This document shows positions 49,666 to 59,936 of a stretch of DNA of 64,000 nucleotides, one piece after another. Position 1 is the stretch's first letter. Each line of letters opens with the position of its first letter. The stretch comes from Lepidostoma basale (lineage: Eukaryota; Arthropoda; Insecta; Trichoptera; Lepidostomatidae). The notes beneath the pieces were generated by a model that made no database searches, had not been told where the DNA came from, and worked only from the letters and a program-made list of their open reading frames with translations. The stretch is taken from positions 62,001 to 126,000 of the forward strand of contig JAHDVF020000587.1 of the NCBI GenBank assembly GCA_022606425.2. Reading direction: 5' to 3'. The translations under genes and the position numbers were made by a program.

Positions 49666-49702
49666 TTCGCGGACTTCCCTAGGAGACTCAAATAAGTGCA
49701 AG

Positions 49703-49798
49703 GCCTCCACCAAGTTAAACCATAAACAATATCAAAGGAACATTACGGCTTGTAATAATGTCAAGATGGCACTGGTTTATCTCACTATTGCTCTGGGT
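49703..49798 (+). repeat. 96-bp direct repeat, right copy
   Basis: GCCTCCACCAAGTTAAACCA to CTCACTATTGCTCTGGG. Confidence 0.8.
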
Positions 49799-50294
49799 TG
49801 ACGATATGCAGAAGTGATCGCCATTATTTGGAAAACTTGAAATGACTCTGAGAATCATATTTGCATTCGCATTTGTTTACCCATTGAGATTTATTTAATT
49901 GTCGAAGCGTTATTAAACGGGAAATCTTTATTGCAGCCATTACTTCGGCCGATGGCTAATCTGTTGGCAAGTTGTCAAACTATTCCGAAAATATTTGGAT
50001 GTTTTGAGCGGCTAATGCGGTCAAATTTATGCGAAAATACACGCTACAAAAATATATTTGAAGTGGTCGTTAGGGCACGTCACGAATAGTACGGCATTCC
50101 GTGGGACTCGGGCCATTGTGGTCGTTGTGAATATAGAAAAGTTTAACTAATAAAAACTTACTTGAGTGGGAGTTTTCGAATCTAATTGGACTCGGTTTAT
50201 AATTTGGTGTACAGTTTTTTTTTTTTTAAATTTATTTATTTAAATTTTTTTTTTTTATTATTATTTTTTTATATATTTTTTTAAGGAACATAGA
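49799..50294. other. Unique intronic DNA
   Basis: Nothing recognised; T-rich end. Confidence 0.4.
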
Positions 50295-50490
50295 ATTTCC
50301 CGCCACATACCCGAGGCTGTTATAGGGCGTAGCGGCGCCCTCTTATCAGCCTCGCTCGTACACTCCCTGGGCCTGTCCCCGGTCCATCCTAGACTTACAT
50401 TTAAATACGGCAACAACAAGGGAGTGCCAGACCACATTTAATCTACCCCATCTTACTTCTATGCTCCGCTATACTTTATTGAATAAATAA
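50295..50490. repeat. Dispersed repeat, copy 1
   Basis: CCGCCACATACCCGAGGCTG, TCAGCCTCGCTCGTACACTC, GGGAGTGCCAGACCACATTT; same order at 52315. On the minus strand both give a similar frame (GD/NRPR, SEADE/KRA.LRPI.ASGMW), so it may be LINE coding sequence I cannot place. Confidence 0.65.
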
Positions 50491-50499
50491 ACATAATAT

Positions 50500-50700
50500 A
50501 TAATACGCCTCAGATACAACCGACAGATTTTAAATCACACCTAAAAACCCACCTATTCAAAATATCGCATAAAATGTAAACAACGGTTATCTGATTGCTG
50601 GTGTCAGATGCAGCTCTCATGACTAAAAACATTGTCAAAGCGCCCTTGAGGTGAGCTATTCACGAAAATGGCGCTATTCAAATTAGCCTAATTATTATAA
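50500..50700 (+). pseudogene. L2-like LINE 3' end
   Basis: TDFKSHLKTHLFKISHKM-like codons, stop, UTR with CGCCCTTGAGGTGA and AAAATGGCGCTATTC, ATT-rich tail. Confidence 0.8.
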
Positions 50701-50849
50701 TTATTATATACAAGATAAAATAAATGATACACCACAGGAATATACAGCGGGAAGAACAGGAGAGGCAGAGGAGACAAACGCGGGATGGGAAAAAAAATGT
50801 GGAGTACAGTTTTTGGCATGTAGGACAAAGGACGAGGCTTAGGTTGCCA

Positions 50850-50975
50850 ATATGTCTTCTTCTTCTCCCTCTTACTTTAGGTCGTATGACCTGTTTGTGA
50901 CGGTGGGCTGTCCTGGGATGATGATGTCCAGCCATCTCTCCATCTCTTTGGCGGCCTTCCTGGTAATCTCTTGCT
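50850..50975 (-). pseudogene. RTE-like LINE (GAA)n-tail end
   Basis: TTCTTCTTCTCCCTCTTACT tail; minus codons for RKAAKEMERWLDIIIPGQ. Confidence 0.65.
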
Positions 50976-51002
50976 GCTTGGGTTTTCATTTTTAACAATT
51001 TT

Positions 51003-51363
51003 TGCAACAACAACAACATCAACAAACCATCACGCCGTTTCTCCGCAGGGGTAGGCAGAGAGAATGGACCGCCACACTACTCTATCCTGACATACCTCTC
51101 TAGCTTCCTCCACATTCATACATCGAGTCATACACGCACGTCGATTCTTCCGGTTTCTGACATGACCAACCTTTAAAATTTGATTAATTTGATCATGCCA
51201 TGTTTTCCTCGGTCTACCTCGACTCCGTACTCCATTCACATCGTTAACGGATTCCTTTTTAACCATTCTTTCTTCACCCATGCGCTCCAAATGTCCGAAC
51301 CAACGCAGCGATCCTTTCATAATTTGGTTCATAATACCTTCTATCGCTCTACATTCCTTTCCT
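51003..51363 (-). pseudogene. RTE1-C LINE 3' part with (GTT)n tail
   Basis: Minus frame runs 51363-51030: GKECRAIEGIMNQIMKGSLR, GRPRKTWHDQINQILKVGHV and AYPCGETA, stop, tail of GTT/GTTGAT units. The frame is intact in this part. Confidence 0.9.
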
Positions 51364-51365
51364 GA

Positions 51366-51645
51366 CGTCATGGACCGAGTGGCAAAATGGAAATGGCTAT
51401 GGGCTGGACTCTCGGCTAGACAGGGTGGCAACAGATGGGCACCCAGAATACTCAGTTGGAGATCATGAGCAAATACGCGAAGTGTCGGAAGGCCACCGAT
51501 GAGATGGACCGATGATATTGTCAAAATGGTTGGAAAATCTTGGATACAAAGGGGGCAGGATAGAGACGAGTGGAGAAAATTGGAAGAGGCCTATATCCAG
51601 CAGTGGAGGGAAGAAGTCTAGCAACGAAGAAGAAGAAGAAGTGAT
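51366..51645 (+). pseudogene. RTE-like LINE C-terminal end with (GAA)n tail
   Basis: MDRVAKWKWLWAGLSARQGG, RWAPRILSW, GRPPMRWTDDIVKMVGKSW, DRDEWRKLEEAYIQQWREEV, stop, GAAGAAGAAGAAG. The WTDDI…DR.EWR..EEAY pattern is the standard RTE-clade ending. Confidence 0.85.
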
Positions 51646-52314
51646 ACAGAAAACTCATTAATTAAATTCATAGTACAACATTACCATTTGTATGCCAGAT
51701 ATGGGAAATTTTTCTCTATTCGATTTTACGTATTATTTTTTACCCAACCCCCAGTGTGAATATCCATATGAAAAGCGAAGCGGCAAATGGGGGTGAATTT
51801 GATAGGAGGCAGGGTGTTTAACAGGGTGGCAAGAGTCACCGGGGGGTGAAGGAATCGGATCTATGTTTCCAGTTCAGAGCATTTCAAATTCCACCTTTTT
51901 GCACAACGTTTTTTCGAGTATAAAGCTTTTTTTTTATCGTCGGAATGAGTTATTTTCTCGTTAACTATCTGTTTGTTTAATATATCGTTGACAGTCATAC
52001 CATTCTAGAACAATTTCAAATTTAAAAGCGTTCGTTTTAGAAGAGGAATTCGTTATAAACCAATTTCAGTATGTAGTCACTTCTTGTATATCATTGGTTC
52101 TTTCGAGTTTAAAATAACTTTTTATTACCCAAGAAAGCTTCTCTATCTTATTTGAGAGGCATCTACTTTAATGCCTTTCAGTGGAGGGGTAAATCTTACA
52201 GACTGCTGATTCAGTTGTCTTTGTTTTGAGAGAATTGATATTTTCGTCATATTTGTATGTCACGTACTTTCAGCGTAGCGGATCCGTTGGCATGGAGTTA
52301 GTATGAAGGATATC
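51646..52314. other. Unique intronic DNA
   Basis: G-rich piece (GTCACCGGGGGGTGAAGG) at 51835; no gene or repeat. Confidence 0.4.
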
Positions 52315-52540
52315 GATAAGTTTAAGAGACAGAGAAGGGGGTTCCCACCACATACCCGAGGCTATTATAGGGCGCAGCGTCGCCCTTTCGTCAGCCTCGC
52401 TCATGCACTTCCTAGGCCTGTTCCCCATCCAACCGGGATTTACATTTAATATACTCGTAAAACAATCGCAAGGGGGTGCCAGACCGCATTTAATCAAATA
52501 TTTTCCCCCTTCTATATCCCGCTCACTTACATATGTAAAC
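52315..52540. repeat. Dispersed repeat, copy 2
   Basis: CCACATACCCGAGGCTATTA, GCGCAGCGTCGCCCTTTCG, AAGGGGGTGCCAGACCGCAT; see 50295. Confidence 0.65.
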
Positions 52541-52664
52541 TTACACTATAGTCTTATAGGTAACATTTAGTGAAAACCTTAACCTAGGTATCACAGTGAA
52601 CACAAACTTTTTTTTAAGAGATAACTGAAGATTGCACCGTTTGGTCAGTCTTGTTCTAGTGCGC

Positions 52665-53100
52665 AAGCATAAGGAATGAACCGCCACACTGTTCTTTCCT
52701 GACATCTTTCGATTTCTCAACATTCATACATCGTATCATGCACACACGTCGATTTCTCCGATTTCTCACGTGGCCTACACTAAATAATTTATTTGATCGT
52801 GCGACGTCTTTTTAGGTCCTCCTTAATTTCTTATTTCGTTTACATTGTTAGCATATATGTAATTTGTTAACCATTTTTTTCTTCATTCATTCTTACCATG
52901 TGTCTCAACCATCATAATGACCACCTCATTATTTTGTTAAAAACAGATTCAATCGTACTGCATTCCCTCCTAATATTTGCATTAGACACGCTCATATACG
53001 GATTTAGAGATCGCATTTCTACTGCATTTATTCTACTTTTATACTTTTTTGCCAGTTCCTTGCTTTGCTTCCATACGCAAGGGTTGACACACCTAAAATA
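52665..53100 (-). pseudogene. RTE1 LINE part, strongly diverged
   Basis: Minus: LKHMVRMNEEKNG, RLDHILFSVGHVRNRRNRRVCMI-like codons and the RAKQGTGKKV segment near 53075. The tail and GETA end are lost. Confidence 0.75.
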
Positions 53101-53104
53101 ACCC

Positions 53105-53370
53105 TATTTTTCGTTTTTTGAACAATGATGTAAATTTTCAAATTAAATAATTAATACGAAAGAAAAGTCTGCTTTCCAATGACATGTGAATCTTTTCTAA
53201 AATATTATCAATTTTTTGGTTATTTCAATACGAAGCATTTCATAAAGTTTTTTTTATAATGAGTCCGATATTTGACAGGTGAAACATGTCGTTTACATAA
53301 AATATAGGTGATAAAACTTCTAGAAAAAAGATGTTTTCATTCGAATTAATCACCTTTCATTCGTCATAAT
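53105..53370. mobile_element. HH3 hammerhead-like snapback, decayed
   Basis: Left arm flank GAACAATGATGTAAATTTTC; right arm TTTGACAGGTGAAACATGTC and ATGTTTTCATTCGAATTAAT. The GAAACATGTC piece is intact at 53280-53289 but the TGATGA half is not. Confidence 0.6.
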
Positions 53371-53737
53371 TTTTAAATAACGTAATTAATTTGTCACTTG
53401 ACACCTGTACGGTTTTCATCTCACCATTTACGGTGTCAATGCGAAATTAATAATTGGCTGTAGCAATCAACTTGTTACGAACACGTGTTATTGACTTACT
53501 TTCGTTATTATGTCATGCACACCTCGCCGGCGTAGTAACATTAGCGATTGTGCCGGCGCTGGGCGCACTCCTACACGTGTAGGGCGCAAACGTGTGGGCG
53601 GGAGTGGGGGCGGGGGCGGGTAGGTGCGCCGCAAATGTGCGGTGACCGCTGGTAGGCCGCAGCCCGCAGCGGGCGCGCTGGCAAGAGCGCCGCAGTACGG
53701 CAACCCCGTTCCCGCGGGAAAACTACGAGCCTCGACC
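53371..53737. other. G+C-rich island upstream of the satellite
   Basis: 53540-53720 is strongly G+C-rich with CpGs (GGGAGTGGGGGCGGGGGCGG, CAGCCCGCAGCGGGCGCGC). No promoter motif or frame with support. Confidence 0.45.
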
Positions 53738-54790
53738 TAACCTAACAATAAATGATCATCTATCTGTATTAGATTTTCTGCATACTGCACAATACAATGG
53801 ATTGTCTTTCTAGCCATTTGTATTCAAATAGAGGGGAACCCCAATATTCGCAATGATTCAATTAAGCAATAATCTTTATTAGTTTTTCTGCATACTGCAC
53901 AATATAATGGATTGTCTTTCTAGCCGTTTCTATTCAAATCGAGTGGAACCCCGGTATTCGTCATGGTTTTTTAGAAACGGCTACCTAACCTAACAAGAAA
54001 TGATCATTTATCTGTATTAGATTTTCTGCATACTGCACAATAAAATGGATTGTCTTTCTAACTCTTTGTATTCAAATAGAGTTTAACCCCAGTATTCGTC
54101 ATGGTTTTTTAGAAACGGCTACCTAACCTAACAAGAAATGATCATTTATCTGTATTAGATTTTCTGCATACTGCACAATAAAATGGATTGTCTTTTTTGC
54201 CATTTGTATTCAAAGACTGTGGAACCACAGTATTCGTCATGATATTTTAGAAACGGCTACCTAACCTAACAAAAAATTATCATCTATCTGTATTAGATTT
54301 TCTACATACTGCACAATACAATGGATTGTCTTTTTTGCCATTTGTATTCAAAGACTGTGGAACCACAGTATTCGTCATGATATTTTAGAAACGGCTACCT
54401 AACCGAACAAGAAATGATCATCCATCTGTATTAGATTTTCTACATACTGCAAAATATAATGGATTGTCTTTCTAGCCATTTCTATTCAAATCGTGTGGAA
54501 TCCCAATATTCGCAATGATTTTTTAGTTGCGGCTACCTAACCTAACAAGAAATTATCGTCTATCTGTATTAGATTTTCTGCATACTGCACAATACAATGG
54601 ATTGTCTTTCTTGCCATTTGTATTCAAATAGAGTGGTTAGAAACGCCTACCTAACCTAACAAGACACTATCATTTATCTGTATTAGATTTTCTGCAAACT
54701 GCACAATACAATGTAGTGTCTTTCTTGCCATTTGTATTCAAATAGAGTGGAACCCCAGTATTCGTCATGATTTTTAAGAAACGGCTCCCT
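53738..54790 (+). repeat. 138-bp tandem satellite, upstream part
   Basis: Unit landmarks TCTGTATTAGATTTTCTGCA start at 53763, 53873, 54011, 54149, 54287, 54425, 54563 and 54677. Spacing is 138 bp in most units (110 and 114 in two shortened ones). Each full unit has CCTAACCTAAC, GATCAT, TGCACAATACAATGGATTGT and TTAGAAACGGCT. Confidence 0.95.
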
Positions 54791-54800
54791 GTTCCCACGC

Positions 54801-54824
54801 TGTCTTCGCCGGACGAGCCGAAGA
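54801..54824 (+). other. Hairpin at the 5' end of RTE1
   Basis: TCTTCG (54803-54808) pairs with CGAAGA (54819-54824) around a 10-nt loop CCGGACGAGC, ten bases from the element start. Possibly part of a 5' UTR RNA structure; function unknown. Confidence 0.45.
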
Positions 54825-54967
54825 TAAAAAGACATTTCATTTTATTTATGTGTACTTTAGTTATTATGTCATATTATTATTTTTGTGTACTTTTAGTTGT
54901 AGTAATTATGTAGAGAAATATAATATATACGAAATAATGTCTTAGAAAGTAAGTGTGTGCGGGAGAT

Positions 54968-57900
54968 ATGCTTACAGGTGTCGATGAGGTCCGCAACCCA
55001 TCACGCCGCGTCTCCCGCGGAGGCGAACAGAGGAGAGTGGAATGCCGCATTGGAACGTTAAATATTAGAGGGGGTATGAAAGAAAAGATGAATGAGATGT
55101 GTGTAGAGATAGAAAATAAGAGTTTAGATATTTTATGTGTGACTGAATGCATGATGAAAGAGTGTGGATCCAAGGAGCATGCAGATAAGCTTGTTCTGTG
55201 GTCGGGAGTACCTAAAGACCACAGAGCATGTCAGGGCGTGGCGGCGGTGCTAGCTCCAAGGATGATAGAATGTATGAAAGGGTATGAATGTGTTAGTCCA
55301 AGACTCATGTGGATTCGCTTCAAGATTGGGTTAACGAGAGTATTCCTGTTTTTGGTTATGCTCCCGTCAACAACGAAATTGAGGCGATCAAGGATGAGTT
55401 TTGGGATAAGGTGAGCGAGACATTGATGTGCAAGAAAGACAATGAAAGGTTAATAATTGCCGGTGATATGAATGGTTGGGTGGGAATTCGAAGGAGTGGA
55501 TATGAGGATTGCCTGGGAAGGTTTGGAGATAGAAGAATAAACGACAATGGAAGGAGACTGCTTGGAGTGTGCATGGAATGGAGTCTCTTTGTGTCGAACT
55601 CCTTTTTTGATCATAAGAGAATCCATCAATATACTTGGGAAAGAGGAAATGAAAGGTCAATTATAGATTACGTCATTGTTGACTCTAGATTGCGGGCGGA
55701 TACTGTTGATACGAGGGTTTTCAGGGGAGCCGAAATGGAAACGGATCACTTTTTAGTAGTGGCAAAAGTGATCCTGTTCCGGGGATGGCGAACCAGAAGA
55801 AGCAAAACAGTGGCCGCACCAACTAGAGTCAAAGTTGAAAAACTACAAAACAATGACGTAAGAGATAATTTCGTGAGAAAAGTGAACGAAAGATTGTGTG
55901 TGTCTGATGTAAATTTGTTGAATGTTGACGATACCTGGGAGTATTTAAAGAAAAGTTTGTGTGAAGCAGCGAAAGAATCGTGTGGTGTATGTGTACAAGG
56001 AAGAAGGAAAGGGGATGCGTGGTGGAATGATGACGTAAAGAGTGCAGTTAAAGAGAAGAAGGATGCTTGGTTGAATATGCTTTCGATAAATAAGAATGAC
56101 AGAGGTAAGTATGAAAGTGCAAAAGATTTGTATAAGGTGTGCAAGAAGAAAGTGAAGTCGGTAGTGAAAGTGCAAAAAGAAAAGCTGAGGGAGGAAGAAG
56201 GGCTCAAAATGACAAAGAACTTCGGGGACAATATTAAAATGTTTTGGAAGGAAGTGAAGAAAGCCCGAAATCCTCCTGAAAGCGGATGTGTGAAAGCAAT
56301 TTTAGATAGTGAGGGAAGAATGTTAACGGAAAGTAAGATCGTACAAGAGAGATGGATGGAGTATTTTAAAGAAATGTATGGTGGTGATATAAGTGTTGAT
56401 GAAAGCATTAGAACTGGTGTAAACGCGATTGGTATAAATGACAATACAGAAAAAATAAGTATGAATGAGATTGAAAGATCTGTGAAAGCAATGAAAAGTG
56501 GAAAAGCTGTAGGGTATGACTGCATCGCTATAGAATTTATCAAAAACGGTGGCGAAGTAGTTTCCGCATGGATATGTAAACTGTTCAACCAATGCTTGGA
56601 GGAGGGATATACCCCACTCGACTGGAGGAGAGCAGTTATTTTGCCTCTGTACAAAGGAAAAGGATCCCATATGGAATGTGGAAACTACAGAGCTATTAGT
56701 ATTTTGAGTGTTGTTGGTAAAATCTATGGCAGAATTTTAATAGAAAGAGTAAGAAAGACGACGAGTGATAGAGTTTGGGATGTGCAAGGCGCTTTTATGA
56801 ATGGCAGAGGATGCATGGATCAAATTTTTGCACTTCGTACAGTGACAGAGAAGTTTATGGCCAAAAACCGTAAACTCTTCTGTGCGTTTGTCGATTTGCA
56901 AAAAGCATATGATCGCGTAGATAGAGGTAAGCTGTGGGAAATATTGTCGGAATATGGAATAAACACAAAACTGATCACGGCAATTTCATCGCTGTACACA
57001 GAAAGCACTGCTAGTGTCAGAGTAAATGGGGATCTTACAGCCTGGTTTGATATCAATAAAGGTGTCAAACAGGGGTGTGTAATGTCTCCATGGTTGTTTA
57101 ATCTATATATGGACAAGTGTATGAAAGAGCTGAAAGGGTTGGAAGCAGGTGCAAAAATGGAAGATGTTTCAGTAAGCTGTTTGTTGTATGCGGACGACGC
57201 TGTGCTACTTGCAGACAACGAGCACGAACTGCAAGCCCTGGTGTCTAGGATGTATGAGGTATGCAAGCGATACGATTTGATGATGAATGTGAATAAGTCT
57301 AAGGTAATGATTTTCGAAAAAGAAGGAAGCATGACAGTGTGCAACATTAGTGTAAACGGTGAAAATCTGGAACAAGTGGATGAATTTGTTTATTTAGGAA
57401 GTATGTTTACAAAGGATGGGAGGGTGGAGAAGGATATTGAAAGAAGGGTTGGGGCAGGCAACAGAATAAATGGTGCACTTAAAGTTGTCATCGCAAACAA
57501 AAGCCTATCCAAAAAAGCTAAGATGGCAGTGCACAATGGTGTTCTTGTGCCGACCCTTATGTATGGAAGTGAAGCATGGAACTGGCAAAAGAAGGATGAA
57601 AGTAGAATAAATGCAGTAGAAATGAGATCTCTAAGACGAATGTGTGGCAAATCTGTATATGATAGAGTGACAAATGCAAGTATAAGAAGTGAATGTGGTG
57701 CGAATGAAAGTGTTATGAACAAAATAAGGAAAGGGTCATTAAGATGGTTTGGACACATGGAAAGAATGAGTGAAGACAGAATGGTAAAGAAGGTATATGT
57801 AAACGGCGTGAACGGAGCTAGAAATAGAGGAAGGCCGAGGAAAACGTGGCACGATCAAATCAATCAAATATTGAATGTCGGTCACGTGAGGAGTCGGAAA

Positions 57901-58017
57901 AATCGACGTGCATGCATGACAAGATGTATGAATGTAGAGGAAGCGAGAGGCGTATGTCAGGACAGAACAGTGTGGCGTTCCATTCTTTCTGCCTACCCCT
58001 CCGGGGAGACGGCGTGA
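54968..58017 (+). CDS. RTE1 endonuclease-reverse transcriptase, one frameshift
   Basis: The first frame starts ATG at 54968. The second frame takes over near 55340 (one base missing in or near a T-run) and runs to the stop at 58017, so the copy is a near-intact pseudogene. Endonuclease (AP type): LNIRG (Asn at residue 32), LCVTE (Glu at residue 60). Counting from 55309 in the second frame: AGDMNGW (52-55), SIIDYVI (117-123), ETDHF (Asp146-His147). RT: VILPLYKGKGSHMECGNYRA (443-462), FVDLQKAYD motif A (527-535), GVKQGCVMSPWLFNLYMD motif B (585-602), LLYADDAVLL motif C (625-634). The C-terminus has GRPRKTWHDQINQIL and RRACMTRCM and ends GETA. The enzyme would nick DNA and copy its RNA onto the nick. 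No ORF1 is present. Confidence 0.93.
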
Positions 58018-58039
58018 TGGTAAGTTAGTTAGTTAGTTA

Positions 58040-58125
58040 GGCTCCCTAAACTAACAAGAAATGATCATCTATCTGTATTAGATTTTCTATATACGGCACA
58101 ATACAATTGATAGTCTTTCTTGCAT
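58040..58125 (+). repeat. 138-bp tandem satellite, downstream remainder
   Basis: GGCTCCCTAAACTAACAAG, then TCTGTATTAGATTTTCTATA at 58072. In phase with the upstream array once RTE1 is removed. Confidence 0.92.
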
Positions 58126-58147
58126 TTTAGCGCTTAAGCTTAGAGTT

Positions 58148-58478
58148 TAAAAGCTTAGAGTTGGCAGAAGAAGGATAAAAGTAGAATAAATGCCGTAAAA
58201 ATGAGATCACTTAGAATAATGTGCGGAAAAACAATATGTGATAGAATGGATGAGCGAAGAAAGGTGAAAAAGATATATACTATACGTGTGAATGAAAAAA
58301 CAAGTTAAGGAAAGCATAGCATGATCAAATTAACCAAATACTGAAAGGCGGCCATGTTCGAATTAGGAACAATTGACGGGCGTGCGTGTCACGGTGTGTG
58401 AATTTAGAAGAGGCGCGAGAGTTTTGTCAGGATAGAACATTTTGGCGGTCCATCCTCTGCCTACTCTGAATGTGAAAA
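58148..58478 (+). pseudogene. RTE1-B LINE 3' part
   Basis: ELAEEG.KSRINAVKMRSLRI, MCGKTICDRMDERRKVKKIY, then a deletion and INQILKGGHVRIRNN.RACVSRC. The end is truncated at CLLCN without tail. Confidence 0.8.
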
Positions 58479-58494
58479 ACTGACCGTTGAATTA

Positions 58495-58585
58495 TGATTA
58501 TTAGAATGGCGAAACATGTCATTCTTACCATAAAATTTTAAGTTTAGAAACCAGACGTTTTCATTCGTATTAACTATTAAGATAT
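58495..58585 (+). mobile_element. HH3 half-repeat
   Basis: ATTAGAATGGCGAAACATGT, CATTCTTACCATAAAATTTT, GACGTTTTCATTCGTATTAA. The right half of HH3 has an intact GAAACATGTC; the left half is lost. Confidence 0.65.
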
Positions 58586-59160
58586 TTGTGGGATATAATG
58601 TCTGGCTCTGATCCAATACTGTATAAGAAGTATAATACTTATCTTTTTAGAAAAACACCGAATGTTAATATTATGTTATGTTATTTTGAATTCATCAGTG
58701 ATCAATGTATTATAATATTAATTCCGTTCACTAGAGGGAGATCGTTTGCAATAGTATGAGTAACAGTGCGTTTACAAAAAAATTAGACGTTATTTTAATT
58801 TTTTTATGATTAGACAACCAAAAAATTTTTCAATCATATATTATAACATTGAAATAAATAAACTTGTTTTTTTATATGATTATAAAAATTAAAAATTAAA
58901 AAGGGTGAGAGTAATATTAATAATGATTTTTTTCCTTTATTGGTTTCAATTACAATATTTGATCCTTGCACGTATTTATCTCTAGAATATTATTAATAGT
59001 TATTATAAAATTTCTTTCTATATTATGTATTTAAAGTGACCCGAAAGTCCCTTTCCTTTCCTAATTTAGACACGGTTAATTTGCAAAAAAATCAATAATA
59101 ATAATAGTATTTAAAAAACACTCCTGGAAAACGAGTATTGTGTAGTATCAACGACTATAT
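58586..59160. other. A+T-rich intronic DNA
   Basis: No gene or repeat recognised. Confidence 0.45.
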
Positions 59161-59936
59161 GAGCAGCCAAACGCGTGCGCTTCGCCTCACGTCTCGGAAC
59201 ACACTGACGTTTAACGTACCTGACCGGACGCAACCAATCAAATTCCAAGAAAGACCATCATACTAACACATCAGCAATAGGTCTTCGGTTTTGTGAATCA
59301 ACTATACTAGAATGTTACATAAGAACGAAACAGAGAACAAAATTAATTTCCAATATCTCCGTTCTCAACCCTTCCACGCGGTACACTTGTAAGGCCGTGC
59401 GAAAACACCCCTTGGGGCTTGGTAGGGTATTAACACTTAATTGACTGTTGTGCCGCTTAACGCCGCCCCCCCAGCGCCCCCCACACGCCCCCCGGGACCC
59501 TGGTTTGGGTTTCCTTCCCGCATTTACCTGGCGGGCCTAACCCCAAAAGCGGGGGTTAAGAAGTTATGTATTTAGTTACCTTTTCGGTACACTAACGGAT
59601 GTGCTCAGTGCCGGGGTGATACACGCCGAGCCGGGGCGGGGGTGAGAACCAGGGGATGTTTGGTTAAATATTCATCGCCAGTGGCCTCGTGCCACTTGAC
59701 AGCGCACGTTGTCGAGGCTTTTTTTCTTTTTTAAAAGACGCTTTTTCGGCGAAAGCATAAATTTTACTTTCGCCGAAATGTTTCATATATTTTTATTTCT
59801 CCTTGTTTATTTTGTACTCGCGTATCTGATCTTTGTTTTATAAATGTTTAAAATTATATTTTACCCGGAGATATAATACCTACATACTTTAAACTTACCC
59901 AACACGTATTTTTTGATATAATGATTTTATTCAAAG
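59161..59936. other. Unique island with hairpin
   Basis: 59161-59700 is G+C-richer (CCGCCCCCCCAGCGCCCCCC near 59464). 59744-59778 is a perfect 12-bp inverted repeat TTTCGGCGAAAG with an 11-nt loop. No frame recognised. Confidence 0.45.

Larger units (their letters stand above)
54791..58039 (+). mobile_element. RTE1 LINE, full-length copy
   Basis: 3249 bp between GGCTCCCT duplications at 54783-54790 and 58040-58047. It has a 177-nt 5' UTR, one EN-RT reading frame, a stop, then TGGTAA and a GTTAGTTAGTTAGTTA tail with almost no other 3' UTR. Removing element plus one duplication restores the satellite period to exactly 138 bp. Single ORF, length near 3.2 kb, minimal 3' UTR and tetranucleotide tail fit the RTE clade. 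Confidence 0.95.

Noticed and set aside
53540..53720. CpG-island promoter of a host gene
   Set aside because: No start-site motif, exon or coding frame nearby to support it; kept only as G+C-rich DNA.
53738..54790. CRISPR-like array
   Set aside because: Units are contiguous 138-bp tandem repeats without unique spacers, in an insect genome.
54791..54834. HDV-like or hammerhead ribozyme at the RTE1 5' end
   Set aside because: Only one hairpin is clear. Neither the nested HDV pairings nor CTGANGA/GAAA are present.
55746..56654. Long antisense open frame (about 300 codons) opposite the RTE1 ORF
   Set aside because: Exact shadow of a highly biased coding strand; no motif, and it disappears in other copies.
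58018..58039. (GTTA)n / TTAG repeats as telomeric sequence
   Set aside because: The unit is four bases, not the insect TTAGG, and it always follows the RTE1 stop codon, so it is the LINE tail.
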